A program made the position numbers and the translations under genes. A stretch of 64,000 nucleotides of DNA from Raphanus sativus (lineage: Eukaryota > Streptophyta > Magnoliopsida > Brassicales > Brassicaceae). This document shows positions 35,286-45,727 of the stretch, in pieces. Within the stretch, counting starts at the first letter, position 1. The number at the start of each line of letters is the position of its first letter. The stretch is taken from positions 10,036,784 to 10,100,783 of the forward strand of contig NC_079511.1 in NCBI RefSeq assembly GCF_000801105.2, in the 5' to 3' direction. The notes under the pieces were generated by a model. It saw only the letters and a program-made list of their open reading frames with translations, ran no database searches and was not told the DNA's origin.

Positions 35286-36503
35286 CTCAGCTCAGGTATA
35301 ATCGTGTTGTTTGAGCATAGTTATTTATATTTTCTAAGTAAGCAACCACTTGAAAAAATATTGAGAGGTAAATTTCCTAATATCCTTGAAAGTTATAAAT
35401 TAAATGGTCCTAAAGCCAAAATAAAATTCAAACAAAATGTACATGTAACATTTATTTTACATAAACTTATATAACTTTAATTATTTTATATGTTTTTCAT
35501 CAAGAAATACATAATTTTAAATAATAGAAAATAGTAAATTTTGAGTGGTAAAAATTCAATATGTTAGACAAAAAATAAAAACAAAAAATATTAAAACCTA
35601 CATTTTGGAAAACTGTCTAATGATTTATGTTTTAATAATATTAATATATGTAAATATATATGTATATATAATACTGAAATAAATAGAAAATATAATTAAA
35701 AATAAATATTATATAAAAATCTCGGGCGTAGCCCGGGCCGACCCTAGTATCTTTATATATAAAGAAGACCTTGCTTCTCTCCCAGACCTGCCAGCTCGGA
35801 CGCCACGTCACAAATTGGAGCTCTGCGGTGTCGACACGTCAGATCCGCACCGTTTTACTAAAGCGTTGTTTTATGTTTACGGGCTTTGCGGTGGGCTTCG
35901 TCCAGCGCTTCTTTTGCGGCCCGTCGACACAGTCTCCTAATCAAAAGCTCTCCTTCGTGTTCTTCGATTCTCTTCGATCGTACGGGGACGATCCAGATTC
36001 TGTAACGGTATGCGTTGTGATTTCTTCGTCTTTAATCCTATTAATTCGTAAGCCCACTCCGAAACCTTCAATTGCGTTGTTCGTCGGTGAAATCGGGTAT
36101 AAGTATGTTAGTATCTCTTCTCTGTAAATCGCGATCTCCACATCTCTCTGCTGCTCATCTAACTCATATTCATCTCTCTTTATGGCGAACTCGAAGATAA
36201 TGCCAGTTTTTATGGTTTAGTGTTTGGGATTATGTACCTGTTGTTGGTTAGATCTTAAAAAGCTCGAATCTTTACTGGTGTCTTTTTTTGTATATATGAA
36301 ACTCCTAAATACGAGTCTTCACCACAGTGCTAAGTTTTGCAGTGCGTTGACACGCTTCGCACTGGTCTAGCCATGGGCGCGGATCGAGGAATCCACGTTG
36401 AGGCCGATTCTAGCTTCCTCCCTTTGACGATTGCTAAGATCTTGAGGGGCCTCGCTGATGTCGAGTATCCTGGATAGATTTTCCTCGGGAAATAGGTACG
36501 TAA
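35286..36503 (+). repeat. 1,218-bp direct repeat, right copy
   Basis: Second copy of 26147-27364 with no difference that I can see. At its right end it continues past the CACTA target site (GGTACGTAA then AAGTTTTG), so it represents the unoccupied allele or state of the site. The junction at 35286 shares only CTC with the expected CACTA sequence. Confidence 0.93.
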
Positions 36504-36680
36504 AAGTTTTGAACTTTATTGAGATTCTTAGCTTAAAGTTAAGATTCATTGTTTATTCATCTCTCTTTATGGCTAACTCGAAGGTAATGCCAGATTTTAT
36601 GGTTTAGTGTTTTAGATTTTGTAACTGTTATTGGTTATAAAGCTCGAATCTTTACTGGTGTCTTTTTTTTTATATATGTA
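36168..36680 (+). repeat. internal direct repeat of Helitron-like element 2
   Basis: A segment of about 130 bp starting ATTCATCTCTCTTTATGGC at about 36168 recurs at about 36556 with moderate divergence (GAACTCGAAGATAATGCCAG against TAACTCGAAGGTAATGCCAG). The first of these is also present in the left flank copy. Confidence 0.75.
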
Positions 36681-37382
36681 ACTGAGCAATAGAAATCACC
36701 ACCGCTTCTCAAACCTAACTCTGAAAGGAAAACCACAGAATCTGATGGGTGCCTTCTTTTCTAGGTCACGTTTGCGCAAGAAACGAAAAGGTATCAGTTA
36801 CAATGAAAGTTCAAATAATACGTAAGACTTACTATACTAACTCATATGTTCTTGCCTAAACCCACAGTAGCTTTTCCATGGATATGATTCTTGACGTTAA
36901 GAAGCAAGTTCTGCAAAGTGAATTCGTTATCGTGTAGCTGTGCAGATGAGCGACTGAAAGAGTCGAGGAACATCATTGCAAAATATCAAGATAGAGTTCC
37001 CGTTAGTTAAAGTTCATGCCTAGATCATTGTGTCGTGGTGATTCGGTGTCGTGGTGATTGGGTCTCAGCTGTCTTTTGCGGTCTCCTAGAATTCAAATGA
37101 TTAATTACTCCAGTTTTGTTTCTGTGATCTGATTCACTTTGGTTAGTTTTTTAAGAGACTACCTCTTTTTCTTTCTTTCTTAGTTGTTAGAATCAAATAA
37201 AAAAAACTGTAATTTCTGACTATACAATTTTAAGAATTTGAAAATAAAATTAATCCAAATAAAATGTGATATTTTTTTACTCAAATGGTCTCTAAAATAA
37301 TAACAAAAATAGCTTAATGTCAGAAAACGTATTTGAGAACAAATAAAAAAAAATAAAAACAAGTTAAAAATATAAACGAAAA
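36504..37382 (+). other. right part of Helitron-like element 2
   Basis: Continues the interrupted element. Short exon-like pieces near 36743-36790 and 36880-37010 are visible, but no protein family is recognisable. Confidence 0.4.
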
Positions 37383-37404
37383 CTAGATCTCAATCCGCTT
37401 GCGG
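37383..37404 (-). mobile_element. Helitron-like 3' terminus (minus strand)
   Basis: On the minus strand a CCGC/GCGG hairpin (37404-37395) is followed by CTAG (37386-37383) and then T. It points opposite to the two plus-strand ends at 38191 and 38497 and starts an AT-rich interior. Confidence 0.45.
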
Positions 37405-38190
37405 GTGAATATTTCCATTTATCTATACATAATTATTTATTTTACATGGTTAACTATAATATTTAACATATTATAAATTATTTAATATAACATTCTTAAA
37501 CATAACAATTTTATAGTTTATATGCAGTAACTTAATATATTTATTTTAAGCATATATTAAATTATGGGATTTAAAATCCTAAATTGAAAAATCATATTGA
37601 TTAAGGATCAAAAATTTAATTGAAAATTATTATATCAAATTAATATAGAAAATGTAGTAAAATATTGTCTATGAGATTAGTTAAAATGAAATATATATTC
37701 AATTTTCAAATAAACACGAAATTAACTTAAAATAAAAGTTTTAAGTGAAAATGGAATATACATTTATTTTAAACATATAACAAATTAATTAAATATTTAT
37801 AAGGTTTATTTTAATGAAAAATTTAATATATATTATATTGTAAAAAGGGATATAAAAAGATTTTTATTCAGATACAATTTGAGAGAAAATATAGAAATAT
37901 CTATTTGATTTGTTTGTTATAGGATAATTCATATAATTGAAATATTTATACAAAAATAATTTAAACAATTTTTTAAGGGTGGTTCAAACAAAAACAAATC
38001 ACACATGAATTAAGTCATGACTTATATTTTAATATAATAAATAAAACGCTAAGTAAGAGAATGTAATATCCATCATAACTTAATTTTTTTTTTAAAACAT
38101 TATTATACACATATCTTGGAAATATAAATCTAAATACAAACCAAAAAATCATACAAAAGAACAAAAACTGAGATCATAAGTAATGTAAAT

Positions 38191-38217
38191 CCCGCCCATA
38201 GGGCGGGCATATCCTAA
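38191..38217 (+). mobile_element. Helitron-like 3' terminus
   Basis: Perfect CCCGCCC-ATA-GGGCGGG hairpin (38191-38207), short spacer, then CTAA (38214-38217). The base after it is A instead of the usual T, so the border may be altered. The preceding 100 bases align with the remnant at 10660-10790. Confidence 0.55.
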
Positions 38218-38496
38218 AAACTACAAAGTTAGCAAAAAATAGTTAAATCTCAATTTTAAAATAGTATTTCTAACATCGCTTCAGAAAAAAATTTATTCAT
38301 GTAAAGAATTACTGTTTACAATACTATGGTTTTGTAATTGTCAGCTTACATTAAACCGTCTAATTAACATATGATTGAAATATATATGTTACTTATCGAT
38401 GTTTGTGGATTATATTGCTTATAGAAAAATAAATTATAACAACCAATGTTTATTATACATATACTTTAGTTTTTAAAATTATTTTATAATTCAAAT

Positions 38497-38523
38497 CCCG
38501 CCCGTAGTGCGGGCCGATCCTAG
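38497..38523 (+). mobile_element. Helitron-like 3' terminus
   Basis: CCCGC/GCGGG hairpin (38497-38501 and 38509-38513), spacer CCGATC, CTAG (38520-38523), then T. Very similar to the terminus at 26584-26608. Confidence 0.65.
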
Positions 38524-39354
38524 TAAAATTATAAAACTTAGCCTTTGGTGCATATAACATGAAAACACCAACACAGACGCAATTACGCAAATAATCGTGG
38601 CCTAAGTAGTTAGTTATTCGGTTTCGTTCTCCGTTTAAAGTCTCATAATGCGCGCTTTGAAAATTTGAATGTGGTTTATAGAAAACAGTAATAGTATTGC
38701 GTTTTCACGAATTGGAGCCAAACAATGACATCTACTTTTTCGAACAACATTGCGTCTGCATGCGGTTATCTTCATCTATCTCTCTCAGTCTCAGCTGTTC
38801 TATGTCTGAACTAATTAAGAGACAGCTGTTATCACTCTTATGGCAAAGATATCATTAAGACATTAATTTTCAAACTACCTAATTGCCTCTTCTTTATACA
38901 CTTTAGTACACTTGTCTCTACACGTGTATCGACAAGTCAGTGAAGTCGCACGCATTACAGTACATATATTATTGTTAAAATCATCTGAAATCTACTGTAA
39001 GTTTACTCTAATTTTCACGTAACAAATTGACTTGGCTTTAGATTTCAGTGGACTAGGTTTAACTTTTCTTCCTCGTCCGTGCATGCTAATTAAATTAATT
39101 ATATATAACCTCAAAGACCAATCAAAACTGTTGTATCAAGGCTCCAACACTTTACAGCTAAACTCAATCTAAAATCTGTGATTTATGTTTAGTACAGCGA
39201 TGAAAGCCTATATTGCATGTGATATCTATCCAACATGAGTTTTTTTTCACTCAATAAAAAAAAGAAGAGAGGAAGAAGACAAAATAGCTAAACTTTGTCT
39301 ATATAAAGAACCATCCACAGCTTCTATTTTCACAAACTACTTCAAACCGACAAG
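38524..39354 (+). promoter_or_regulatory. upstream region of the GASA-family gene
   Basis: Non-coding. A TATATAAAG box at 39300-39308 lies about 47 bp before the ATG, with no competing upstream ATG in the short leader. An ACACGTGT element (G-box core) near 38920 could be a hormone- or stress-responsive site. Confidence 0.6.
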
Positions 39355-39980
39355 ATGGAGAAGATGAAAGTGGTGGCTTTTGTTATGCTCATCTCTCTTC
39401 TTCAGCTTTCTCAGGTAAAAAATGATCAAACACATTTTTCAAGATTCGCTTCTCTTTGTTACAAACATATTAACTAAAAACACTGAAACGTTATTGTCTT
39501 GTTCTTTCACAAGGTACTCGCAGATGCATCTTCACCCAGCAACGGTGAAACTTCCTCTCTTTCTCAGGTAAATAAAACTGATACAAACATATTAAAACAA
39601 ACTTACCAATACCGTAAATAAATTTGGTTTCTTTTGTTGCTAATAGATTCAGATGAACGACGAGAACCAAGAGGAGGCTTTTAAGAGAACATATCACCGT
39701 CCACGATTCAGTAACACTCTAGTCCTCTCTTTTCAGGTTCTTTTTTTTTTGGTCTACTCGACAACTTCTTGATTAATGCATGAGCAAAATATTTGCAGAT
39801 TGTGGGTCTGCCTGCGCTAGGAGATGCAGAGAGACGTCGAGGAAGAAAGTGTGTTACAGAGCTTGTGGAAGTTGCTGCGCAAAATGTCAGTGCGTACCGC
39901 CGGGGACCTCAGGCAACACAGCATCATGTCCTTGCTACGCTAATCTCCGTACACATGGCAATAAGCTCAAGTGTCCTTGA
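39355..39980 (+). CDS. GASA/Snakin-family secreted cysteine-rich peptide
   Basis: Gibberellin-regulated (GASA/Snakin) peptides are secreted, Cys-rich and act in growth, redox signalling and defence. Four exons, 39355-39414, 39514-39567, 39647-39710 and 39799-39980, all with GT-AG borders, join to 119 residues. The first is a signal peptide (MEKMKVVAFVMLISLLQLSQ), followed by a polar variable linker. The C-terminal GASA domain has exactly twelve Cys in the family spacing: CGSACARRC, VCYRACGSCCAKCQCVPPG, then TASCPCYANLRTHGNKLKCP. The exon 3/4 join gives RFNCGSAC; the longer frame through the intron-3 donor is not the coding one. Position next to PYG7 and SUC2 matches At1g22690. Complete and apparently functional. 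Confidence 0.93.
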
Positions 39981-40251
39981 GACTACAAAAAAACCTCTAC
40001 GTTACATGCTCTGATCATCTTCTAGCTAATAAACTATATGTTTGCTTCTATTGTATCTTGTGTGAGCTTATATATTTCCCATTATGTTGCCATTATTCAA
40101 AACATTGTAATCGATTTCCGAATAATAAGATGAGTAATTTATTGTTTAAGAGTAAACAAAACAGGAAACAAGTTTCATACTCATAACAGTAACACAAAAT
40201 GTCCTTACAAAATTAAACATAAGAGAGAGACACCGTTTATTGGTTTCTTCG

Positions 40252-41761
40252 TCACCGTTTCTTGGACTTAACCGCCACAACGTCTTTATAGAGCTTAACG
40301 CGATCCTTCAACGCATCTCTTCGAGGCCGAGCCACCTTGTTGTTCGGATCAAACAACAAAACCTCTTCAAACGCTTTCAACGCCAAAGGCAGCTCCTTCT
40401 TCTTCTCGTAAGCATCTCCAAGGTTGTTCCAAGCCGTTACATAACCAGGCTGAATCTTCACCGCCATTTCAAACTGAGCGATTCCTTTGTCCAGTTTGTC
40501 CTCTCGGACATAACTCACCCCGAGAGCGTTGTAGACCTGTCTCGAGAATTTGTACTTGTCATTTGCACTTGCTGGATATACAGTGTGTGTGTGTGTGCGA
40601 AGTTTTATTATTTACCTGAGCAAGATCTTGATCGTCACCGTCCCATTTCTGGATGGCTTGAAGCAAGAACTTGTTGGCTGCAGGATAAAATTTGCGTCTC
40701 AGCATCACTGCACCGAGCTCAAAGAGCTCTGTTGCACTTGCATCCCCGCTCCTTACTTGTTCCTTTAGATTATTCAGACAAAAAAAAAAACCATATAACA
40801 TAGTTTTTGATCAGTGTTCTAAAATCGGTATAGGTAGCAGTACCCGCCTAATCAGTAAATTGACTCTAACCAGAAACAACTTTTCAACTCATTCGCACAG
40901 TAACACGAATCATTTCCCGATGGGTCTGGGCGTTTAAGCACCTGCCTAAACAATCACCCTCTATAAAGCGGCTAACTACCGTCTAGGGATTTTTTATTTT
41001 TTTGAATATGGGTTTTGATCAACAAGTATGGGTACTTACTTGAGTCAGTATAATAACAGTGGTTTGCTAGAAACATGAGAGGCATCAATAAATACTATTT
41101 CATCAGTGCTCTGCTACATTTAATCTCAGTTTATTATTGTAATATATCCTATCTACCACAAAGGTTAATACTTTTGGATCATAAGCAATACCTGTAGTTC
41201 TTTGGCAGAGAGGTCAAGTTCTCTGCGGACAAGTACTTGGCGAATCACATAGAAAGTACCAACTCCGAGCAAACCAAGTAGCAACAGCAAGTAAGAAAGC
41301 TGAATCCCTAGCTCAAACAACTCTCCAACTTCGTAAATCGGTTCAGGCTTCACGATCTCTGACGCTGCTGCCAGCTGTGGATAAGCAGAGACCATCAACA
41401 AGCTATGCCCCAGCAGAAAGGTAGATCCTTTGCTCGGTAGCTTCTTCAAAGAAGCTTTTTTCAAAACCGGTAACCCTCTAGCAGCAAGTTCTGCGTTAGT
41501 CCTTCCATGTATCTGCCTTCATCCACAGGTTTTACAAAACATGGAGGAAGATTAGCAACCGTATATGTATTATAAGCCAGTGAATTCTCCAATATTGCAA
41601 TAAAGTAAGCTTCTTTGAGAGAAACTTGGAGTGTTTACCTGTAAAGATATCGTTTTGGGATGGAGCTTGAGCGATACAGGAGAAGAAGGGAGAATCTGAG
41701 AGTGATGGAGATAGAGGCGGTGAATGGGAGGAGACGATGGAGATAACGTATGGAGTATCAT
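40252..41761 (-). CDS. PYG7: PYG7-like TPR protein, photosystem I assembly factor
   Basis: PYG7 is the plant counterpart of cyanobacterial Ycf37, a thylakoid TPR protein needed for photosystem I accumulation. Four minus-strand exons, 41761-41639, 41512-41192, 40762-40616 and 40536-40252, all GT-AG, give 291 residues, close to the Arabidopsis protein. The N-terminus is Ser/Pro/His-rich with few acidic residues, as in a chloroplast transit peptide. A membrane span ([18 protein letters not shown]) lies near residues 95-115. About three TPR units follow ([20 protein letters not shown], then [20 protein letters not shown], then [20 protein letters not shown]), and the protein ends KSKKR. Intron 2 holds a MITE-like insertion. 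The 3' end lies about 270 bp from the GASA stop, so the two genes converge. Matches At1g22700. Confidence 0.92.
40581..40597. repeat. (TG)n microsatellite in PYG7 intron 3
   Basis: Short GT run inside the intron between 40537 and 40615. Confidence 0.9.
40814..41012. mobile_element. MITE-like insertion in PYG7 intron 2
   Basis: 199-bp insertion flanked by TTTTGATCA at 40805-40813 and 41013-41021. The body contains TCTAAAATCGG near the left end, CGATTTTTT-type sequence near the right, and CGCCTAA/GCGGCTAA blocks common in small Brassicaceae repeats. The 9-bp duplication suggests a Mutator-like origin. Confidence 0.65.
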
Positions 41762-41770
41762 GCTCGATGA

Positions 41771-41815
41771 GATTACTCTGAAAGTGAAAAAAAAAAAAAA
41801 GATTACTCTGAAAGT
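41771..41815 (+). repeat. tail-only retroposon footprint just upstream of the PYG7 start codon
   Basis: GATTACTCTGAAAGT at 41771-41785 and 41801-41815, identical, encloses G followed by fourteen A (41786-41800). On the PYG7 strand this puts a T run plus CACTTTCAG directly before the leader that ends at the ATG. Confidence 0.85.
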
Positions 41816-41909
41816 CTGAAAATCCACGAGTGTGCGTGTTTTGTGTTTGTGTGGTGAGGAAGATGAAGATAAGGCCCACCCACGTTACTCCGGGTTTAGC
41901 CCGCCCGGA

Positions 41910-41928
41910 CTCTCTCTCTCTCTCTCTT
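41910..41928. repeat. (CT)n microsatellite
   Basis: CT dinucleotide run upstream of PYG7, a GA-rich tract on the gene's strand. Confidence 0.9.
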
Positions 41929-42193
41929 AAAATTTTAATCTGCACATTTTATTTATTTTAATCCTATATAAAACAAAAATGAATATTTCATCATTTTGTG
42001 CTCTATTTTTTTTAACTATATTGCAAAAAAAAAAAAATCAGCTTCATAAATCAGATGAGTCCTGAATTGATGGTGTTCTATACCCTGACTAACGTTATTA
42101 ATTAATAAGACACGTATTTAATATTCGGATTATTAATTAATCTGAATATTAAATACAGTTTTGCAGGTCAAGAGCTAATGAAGAATTAATGTA

Positions 42194-42454
42194 CTCCCTC
42201 CGTTTTTTAAAGAGTGTCGTTGTGACATTTTTCACACAGATTAAGAAAGTTGTTGAAATATATGTAAGTTGTAATTAATTATACCTCTTTGACCAATAGT
42301 ATTTTAAATAAATAAAATTATTTATAAAATCAATGCAGTTTACAATTAATTTTCAGCTGAAAGTTAGTATAATTTACATTGGAATTATAAAGTGACACTC
42401 TTTGTGTAACAAGAAAATGAGCTCAGAGTGACACTTATTATGAAACAGAGGGAG
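42194..42454. mobile_element. Stowaway-type MITE
   Basis: 261-bp element beginning CTCCCTCCGTTTTTTA and ending ATGAAACAGAGGGAG, with TA duplicated on both sides (42192-42193 and 42455-42456). TIR and TA target are diagnostic of the Stowaway (Tc1/mariner) MITE group. Confidence 0.93.
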
Positions 42455-43108
42455 TACTAAACTTTTGTGTGTTTGATCTGTTCTGTTCTAGGAGACAATT
42501 TCTTCATCAGGATCATATGGGTTGAAAGAACCACTCTGTGGCTACACTCATCAAAGAAAAGATATAGTATCAGCCTAGCTCATCCTGACTTTAGCTTTGT
42601 AATTTGTTAGGCTTATAACTGAAGGTAAAACATAAGGTATCTTGGTTGATGCAAAATTCAATGTATGCATAACTTTGAGTAAGGTGGCATAATGCATTTT
42701 GGATTTTTTAAAAATTTATTATTTGTACTCGGTTCTAATATACTTTTTTTTGTTCTTCGGTTCTAACATACTTGACAAACAAAACCAACAAAGGTAATTC
42801 TTCTTCTAGAGTAACTATTACATTTTATGTTTTTTAAACAAAGAAAAAACAATTGCAATTCTTCTTGTGTGAGATATGACTGAAAGATCAAAAACAATGA
42901 AGTAGTAATAATTAGCCTTGAAGGTGGCAAACGGTGAATTATACTCCAAATTGAAAATTTCAGTTACAAAAAAGGAACATAATGGGTTTAGGTACAATAC
43001 AAACCAGCAACCCAAGGAGATTAATTTCCTTTTTCTCTTTATGTAGGATTTGCACAATAACACTACTGTTTTATGAGAGTTACATAGCCACTCAAACACT
43101 GCTAAAAC
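42455..43108. other. intergenic region between PYG7 promoter and SUC2 3' end
   Basis: Non-coding apart from the tail-only footprint at 42729-42773. The frame at 42818-43099 is not conserved-looking. Confidence 0.55.
42729..42773 (-). repeat. tail-only retroposon footprint
   Basis: TCGGTTCTAATATACTT (42729-42745) and TCGGTTCTAACATACTT (42757-42773), one mismatch, enclose an 11-base T-rich insert (minus strand AGAACAAAAA). Confidence 0.6.
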
Positions 43109-45184
43109 TTAATGAAATCCCATAGCCCCAGTCTTGAAAGCTGGAGCATCCGGTGGCGGCGAAGGCAACACCGTTAAAGCCAATATGCCACTCACTGCGG
43201 CCGCAATTGCTCCTAGCACAAACGCCGGAATGTTTCCACCATGGAATAGTTCATCGAATGGTCCACCACCCACTGATACCACCATCTACGTTTTAATGAA
43301 ACAACAAATACATATAAGGATGTGAAGATTTTTTGTAAAGAAATAAATACAATTGATCATTTCAAACGTTTTTTTACCTGTGGGACAACAATAGCCAGAT
43401 TCAGAACACCTAGGGACAGCCCTGTTGAAATGAAACATACAGATCTTTACTTTAAATTATTTATACAAGATTATAGTTTTCCTCAGGTGTGGTAAAACTT
43501 TATTTTATTATTATATATTTCGTATATAGAGTCAATCCGACCCCATGTATTAATATATGGTTACTTATAGAATCATCTCAATAAGTTGTTAAATTACGAA
43601 TCAGTACGTATTAAATGCTTATAGCTTTTCTAGGTCCCAACACTTTACGAAGATTGTAGACTTACATTATCCAAAACAAAACGCGTGATTAAATTAAATA
43701 AATGACTCAATATATAAATTTACCTTGGCCGGCACCAGAATTGGTTGAAAATATGGAAGCTAGCGCAAAAGGAATACTGAACGTAATCTGCAATTAATTA
43801 AAATTTGAAAATAAATCTGGTCAAATTAGGTAATAAATTATTATATTTCCTGGTAAACAAAATTTAATACTAATAATTAACTAACGTACACAAAACTTCT
43901 TTCTGTAAAGTAAACAAAAAAACAAAACTAATAGAGGCTTACCGCTTGGGGAATACCGAGAACAGCAAAGAGAGTTAAAGCACCAGCGGTGACACTTCCA
44001 GGCGGTCCTGTTTTAGCACCGCCGTGATCTCGCCGGTGATCCTCCGCCTGTTTAGTCACCACAACAGTCATGGCCAAGCAAATAGCAAGGATGAAGTTAA
44101 CAGCTCCCCAAAGCCGTTTAGCTCCACCCATTTTCCTACCGACCCATTCAACACCAAGAGACATGAACCCAAGAACAATCGCGTTAAGCATAAGCCCCAA
44201 CGCGCCAGCTCTAACTCCGTCGTTGTAAAGCTTTTTAGAGGCGGTACTTGCGTTTGCGTCTGAGTTTCCTCCGTACACCTCACGGCCCATCCAGTCAGTG
44301 TCGAAGAGGAGGAAAGGGAACCAAGCGATCCAGTTCAGTGCAGTGACTATAAGAAGCATCCACATCGGTCTTTTCAGCTCTTTGAAAGCTCCGAAGATCT
44401 CTCCGAAGAAAGGAACGCTCGAGCCTTTCCCGTCTGCGGTTGGCTCAGGGGTCCATGGCTTCTCGGTCACGTAACATAGAGACATGAACGTGACCAAGAG
44501 GAGAAGCGTTATGGAGATGAAAAAACACGTTTTGAGGTTCGCGCAGTAGAGATCGCAAGATTTGGTCATCGTGAATGGGACAACTTTGTAGAGGTTCTTG
44601 TAAGAGCCCGCCGCGTAACCCAAAACGTTTCCCACCGCCATGAAGAACGAGAAAAACGCGTTTGCGGTCCGCGTTTTCTTCGCGTTTCCCGCGGACAGGT
44701 CAGCCAAGAATGCACGGCATGGTCCTTGGAGAGTGTTGTTCGCCACGTCGAGAATCCAGAACCCGAGGGCGAAAATCGCGATAGCTCGCGTTCTCGGCGG
44801 TTTGTCGAGCTGATCACCCATGCTGTGACCTATATCGGCGGCGTAACCGATAAGGAACACGGCGACGGTGACTAGACCGGCTCCGGCGACGATGAAAGGA
44901 CGACGGCGGCCGAATCTTGAGGTGCAACGGTCACTGTGGTAACCGACGATGGGCTGAACAAGCATACCGGAGATTGGGCCGCAGAGCCAGATGAGAGAGG
45001 CCCATTTATGTGGGATTCCGAGTAGCTGCACGTAAGGAGTCAGGAGAGATAGCTGTAAAGCCCAACCGAACTGTACACCGGCGGCAATGGAGGAAACCGA
45101 TATGATCTTGCGGAGAGCCGCCGGCTGATCAAGCTCAGACGTATGCATCTCCAACGCGGAGGAACCGTTGGAAGCTTTCTCCAT
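43109..45184 (-). CDS. SUC2: SUC2-type sucrose/H+ symporter
   Basis: Plasma-membrane sucrose-proton symporter of the major facilitator superfamily; the Arabidopsis orthologue loads the phloem in companion cells. Four minus-strand exons, 45184-43943, 43787-43724, 43421-43378 and 43285-43109, all GT-AG, give 508 residues against about 512 in Arabidopsis SUC2. Visible hallmarks: [20 protein letters not shown] with the conserved membrane-1 His replaced as in the type I SUT clade, RFGRRRPFI in the loop after helix 2-3, [13 protein letters not shown], the [12 protein letters not shown] motif and the C-terminus [12 protein letters not shown]. Twelve membrane spans are expected from this length. No defects. 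Position matches At1g22710. SUC1 or SUC5 cannot be fully excluded by sequence alone, but synteny favours SUC2. Confidence 0.94.
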
Positions 45185-45420
45185 TAAGTAGAAAAAGAAG
45201 AAACTAAAACTTTGTTTTTAAGGGGTTTTGTGTTTTGTTTTTTTTCGGTGGTGTCTCCGATGGTTGTGGTGGTGGTGGAATAGGGGAGAGTGGAGCCGTA
45301 TTTATAGGAGGAGAGGGATAGGATTATCCGAACAGGAGACAAGTTAATAGAGTTGAAGCATAGAAAAGAAAATTAAGAAGTCTCTTTGGTGTAGGGTACA
45401 GTACTGACACGTGTCCATCT
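45185..45420 (-). promoter_or_regulatory. SUC2 leader and core promoter
   Basis: On the minus strand TATAAATA (45306-45299) lies about 115 bp before the ATG, followed by a short CT/ACC-rich leader. A palindromic GACACGTGTC (45406-45415), with a G-box core, lies about 100 bp upstream of the TATA box. Confidence 0.65.
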
Positions 45421-45727
45421 TATATTAATTTTTCTGTTTTAAATATTTTTTTTCTTTTTAGTGTCATATTAATTTCTGTATTTGGAACTTAAATTCTTTG
45501 TTATCGTGATTTCACTTTCTTTATTAGCATCAGCATTGAGAAAGTAATCTCTCACATTTATAATAATAAAAAAGTTTAAAAAGAAAGAAAAAGTGCAAAA
45601 TGGGACAAATTGTTTCTTTAGGAACCTCTGCTGAACATATAAGAGCCACATGTCATTCTATAAGTGGTCTTATTATTTTATATATTTAAATTTTGATTAC
45701 AAAAATAATTTTTATTAGTGTTATAGA
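45421..45727. other. distal SUC2 upstream region
   Basis: AT-rich non-coding sequence; nothing recognised. Confidence 0.5.

Larger units (their letters stand above)
26611..38523 (+). mobile_element. Helitron-like element 2, interrupted by CACTA and a flank duplication
   Basis: Proposed 5' end TCTTTATATATAAAG at 26611, preceded by A and only two bases after the 3' end of element 1. Proposed 3' end is CTAG at 38520-38523 followed by T, with a CCCGC/GCGGG hairpin at 38497-38513. A CACTA element sits at 27365. Between 36504 and 37380 the element resumes with small exon-like pieces such as MGAFFSRSRLRKKRKG near 36743, which I cannot assign. Two further Helitron-type 3' ends lie inside, so the right part may be a composite. 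Confidence 0.45.

Noticed and set aside
40240..40803. 187-codon plus-strand frame
   Set aside because: It is antisense to PYG7 exons 3 and 4 and reads through their introns.
43928..43942. SUC2 ending at the stop in the first long frame (QAVSLY)
   Set aside because: That frame reads through the GTAAGC donor; three further exons restore the conserved transporter C-terminus AMGFH.
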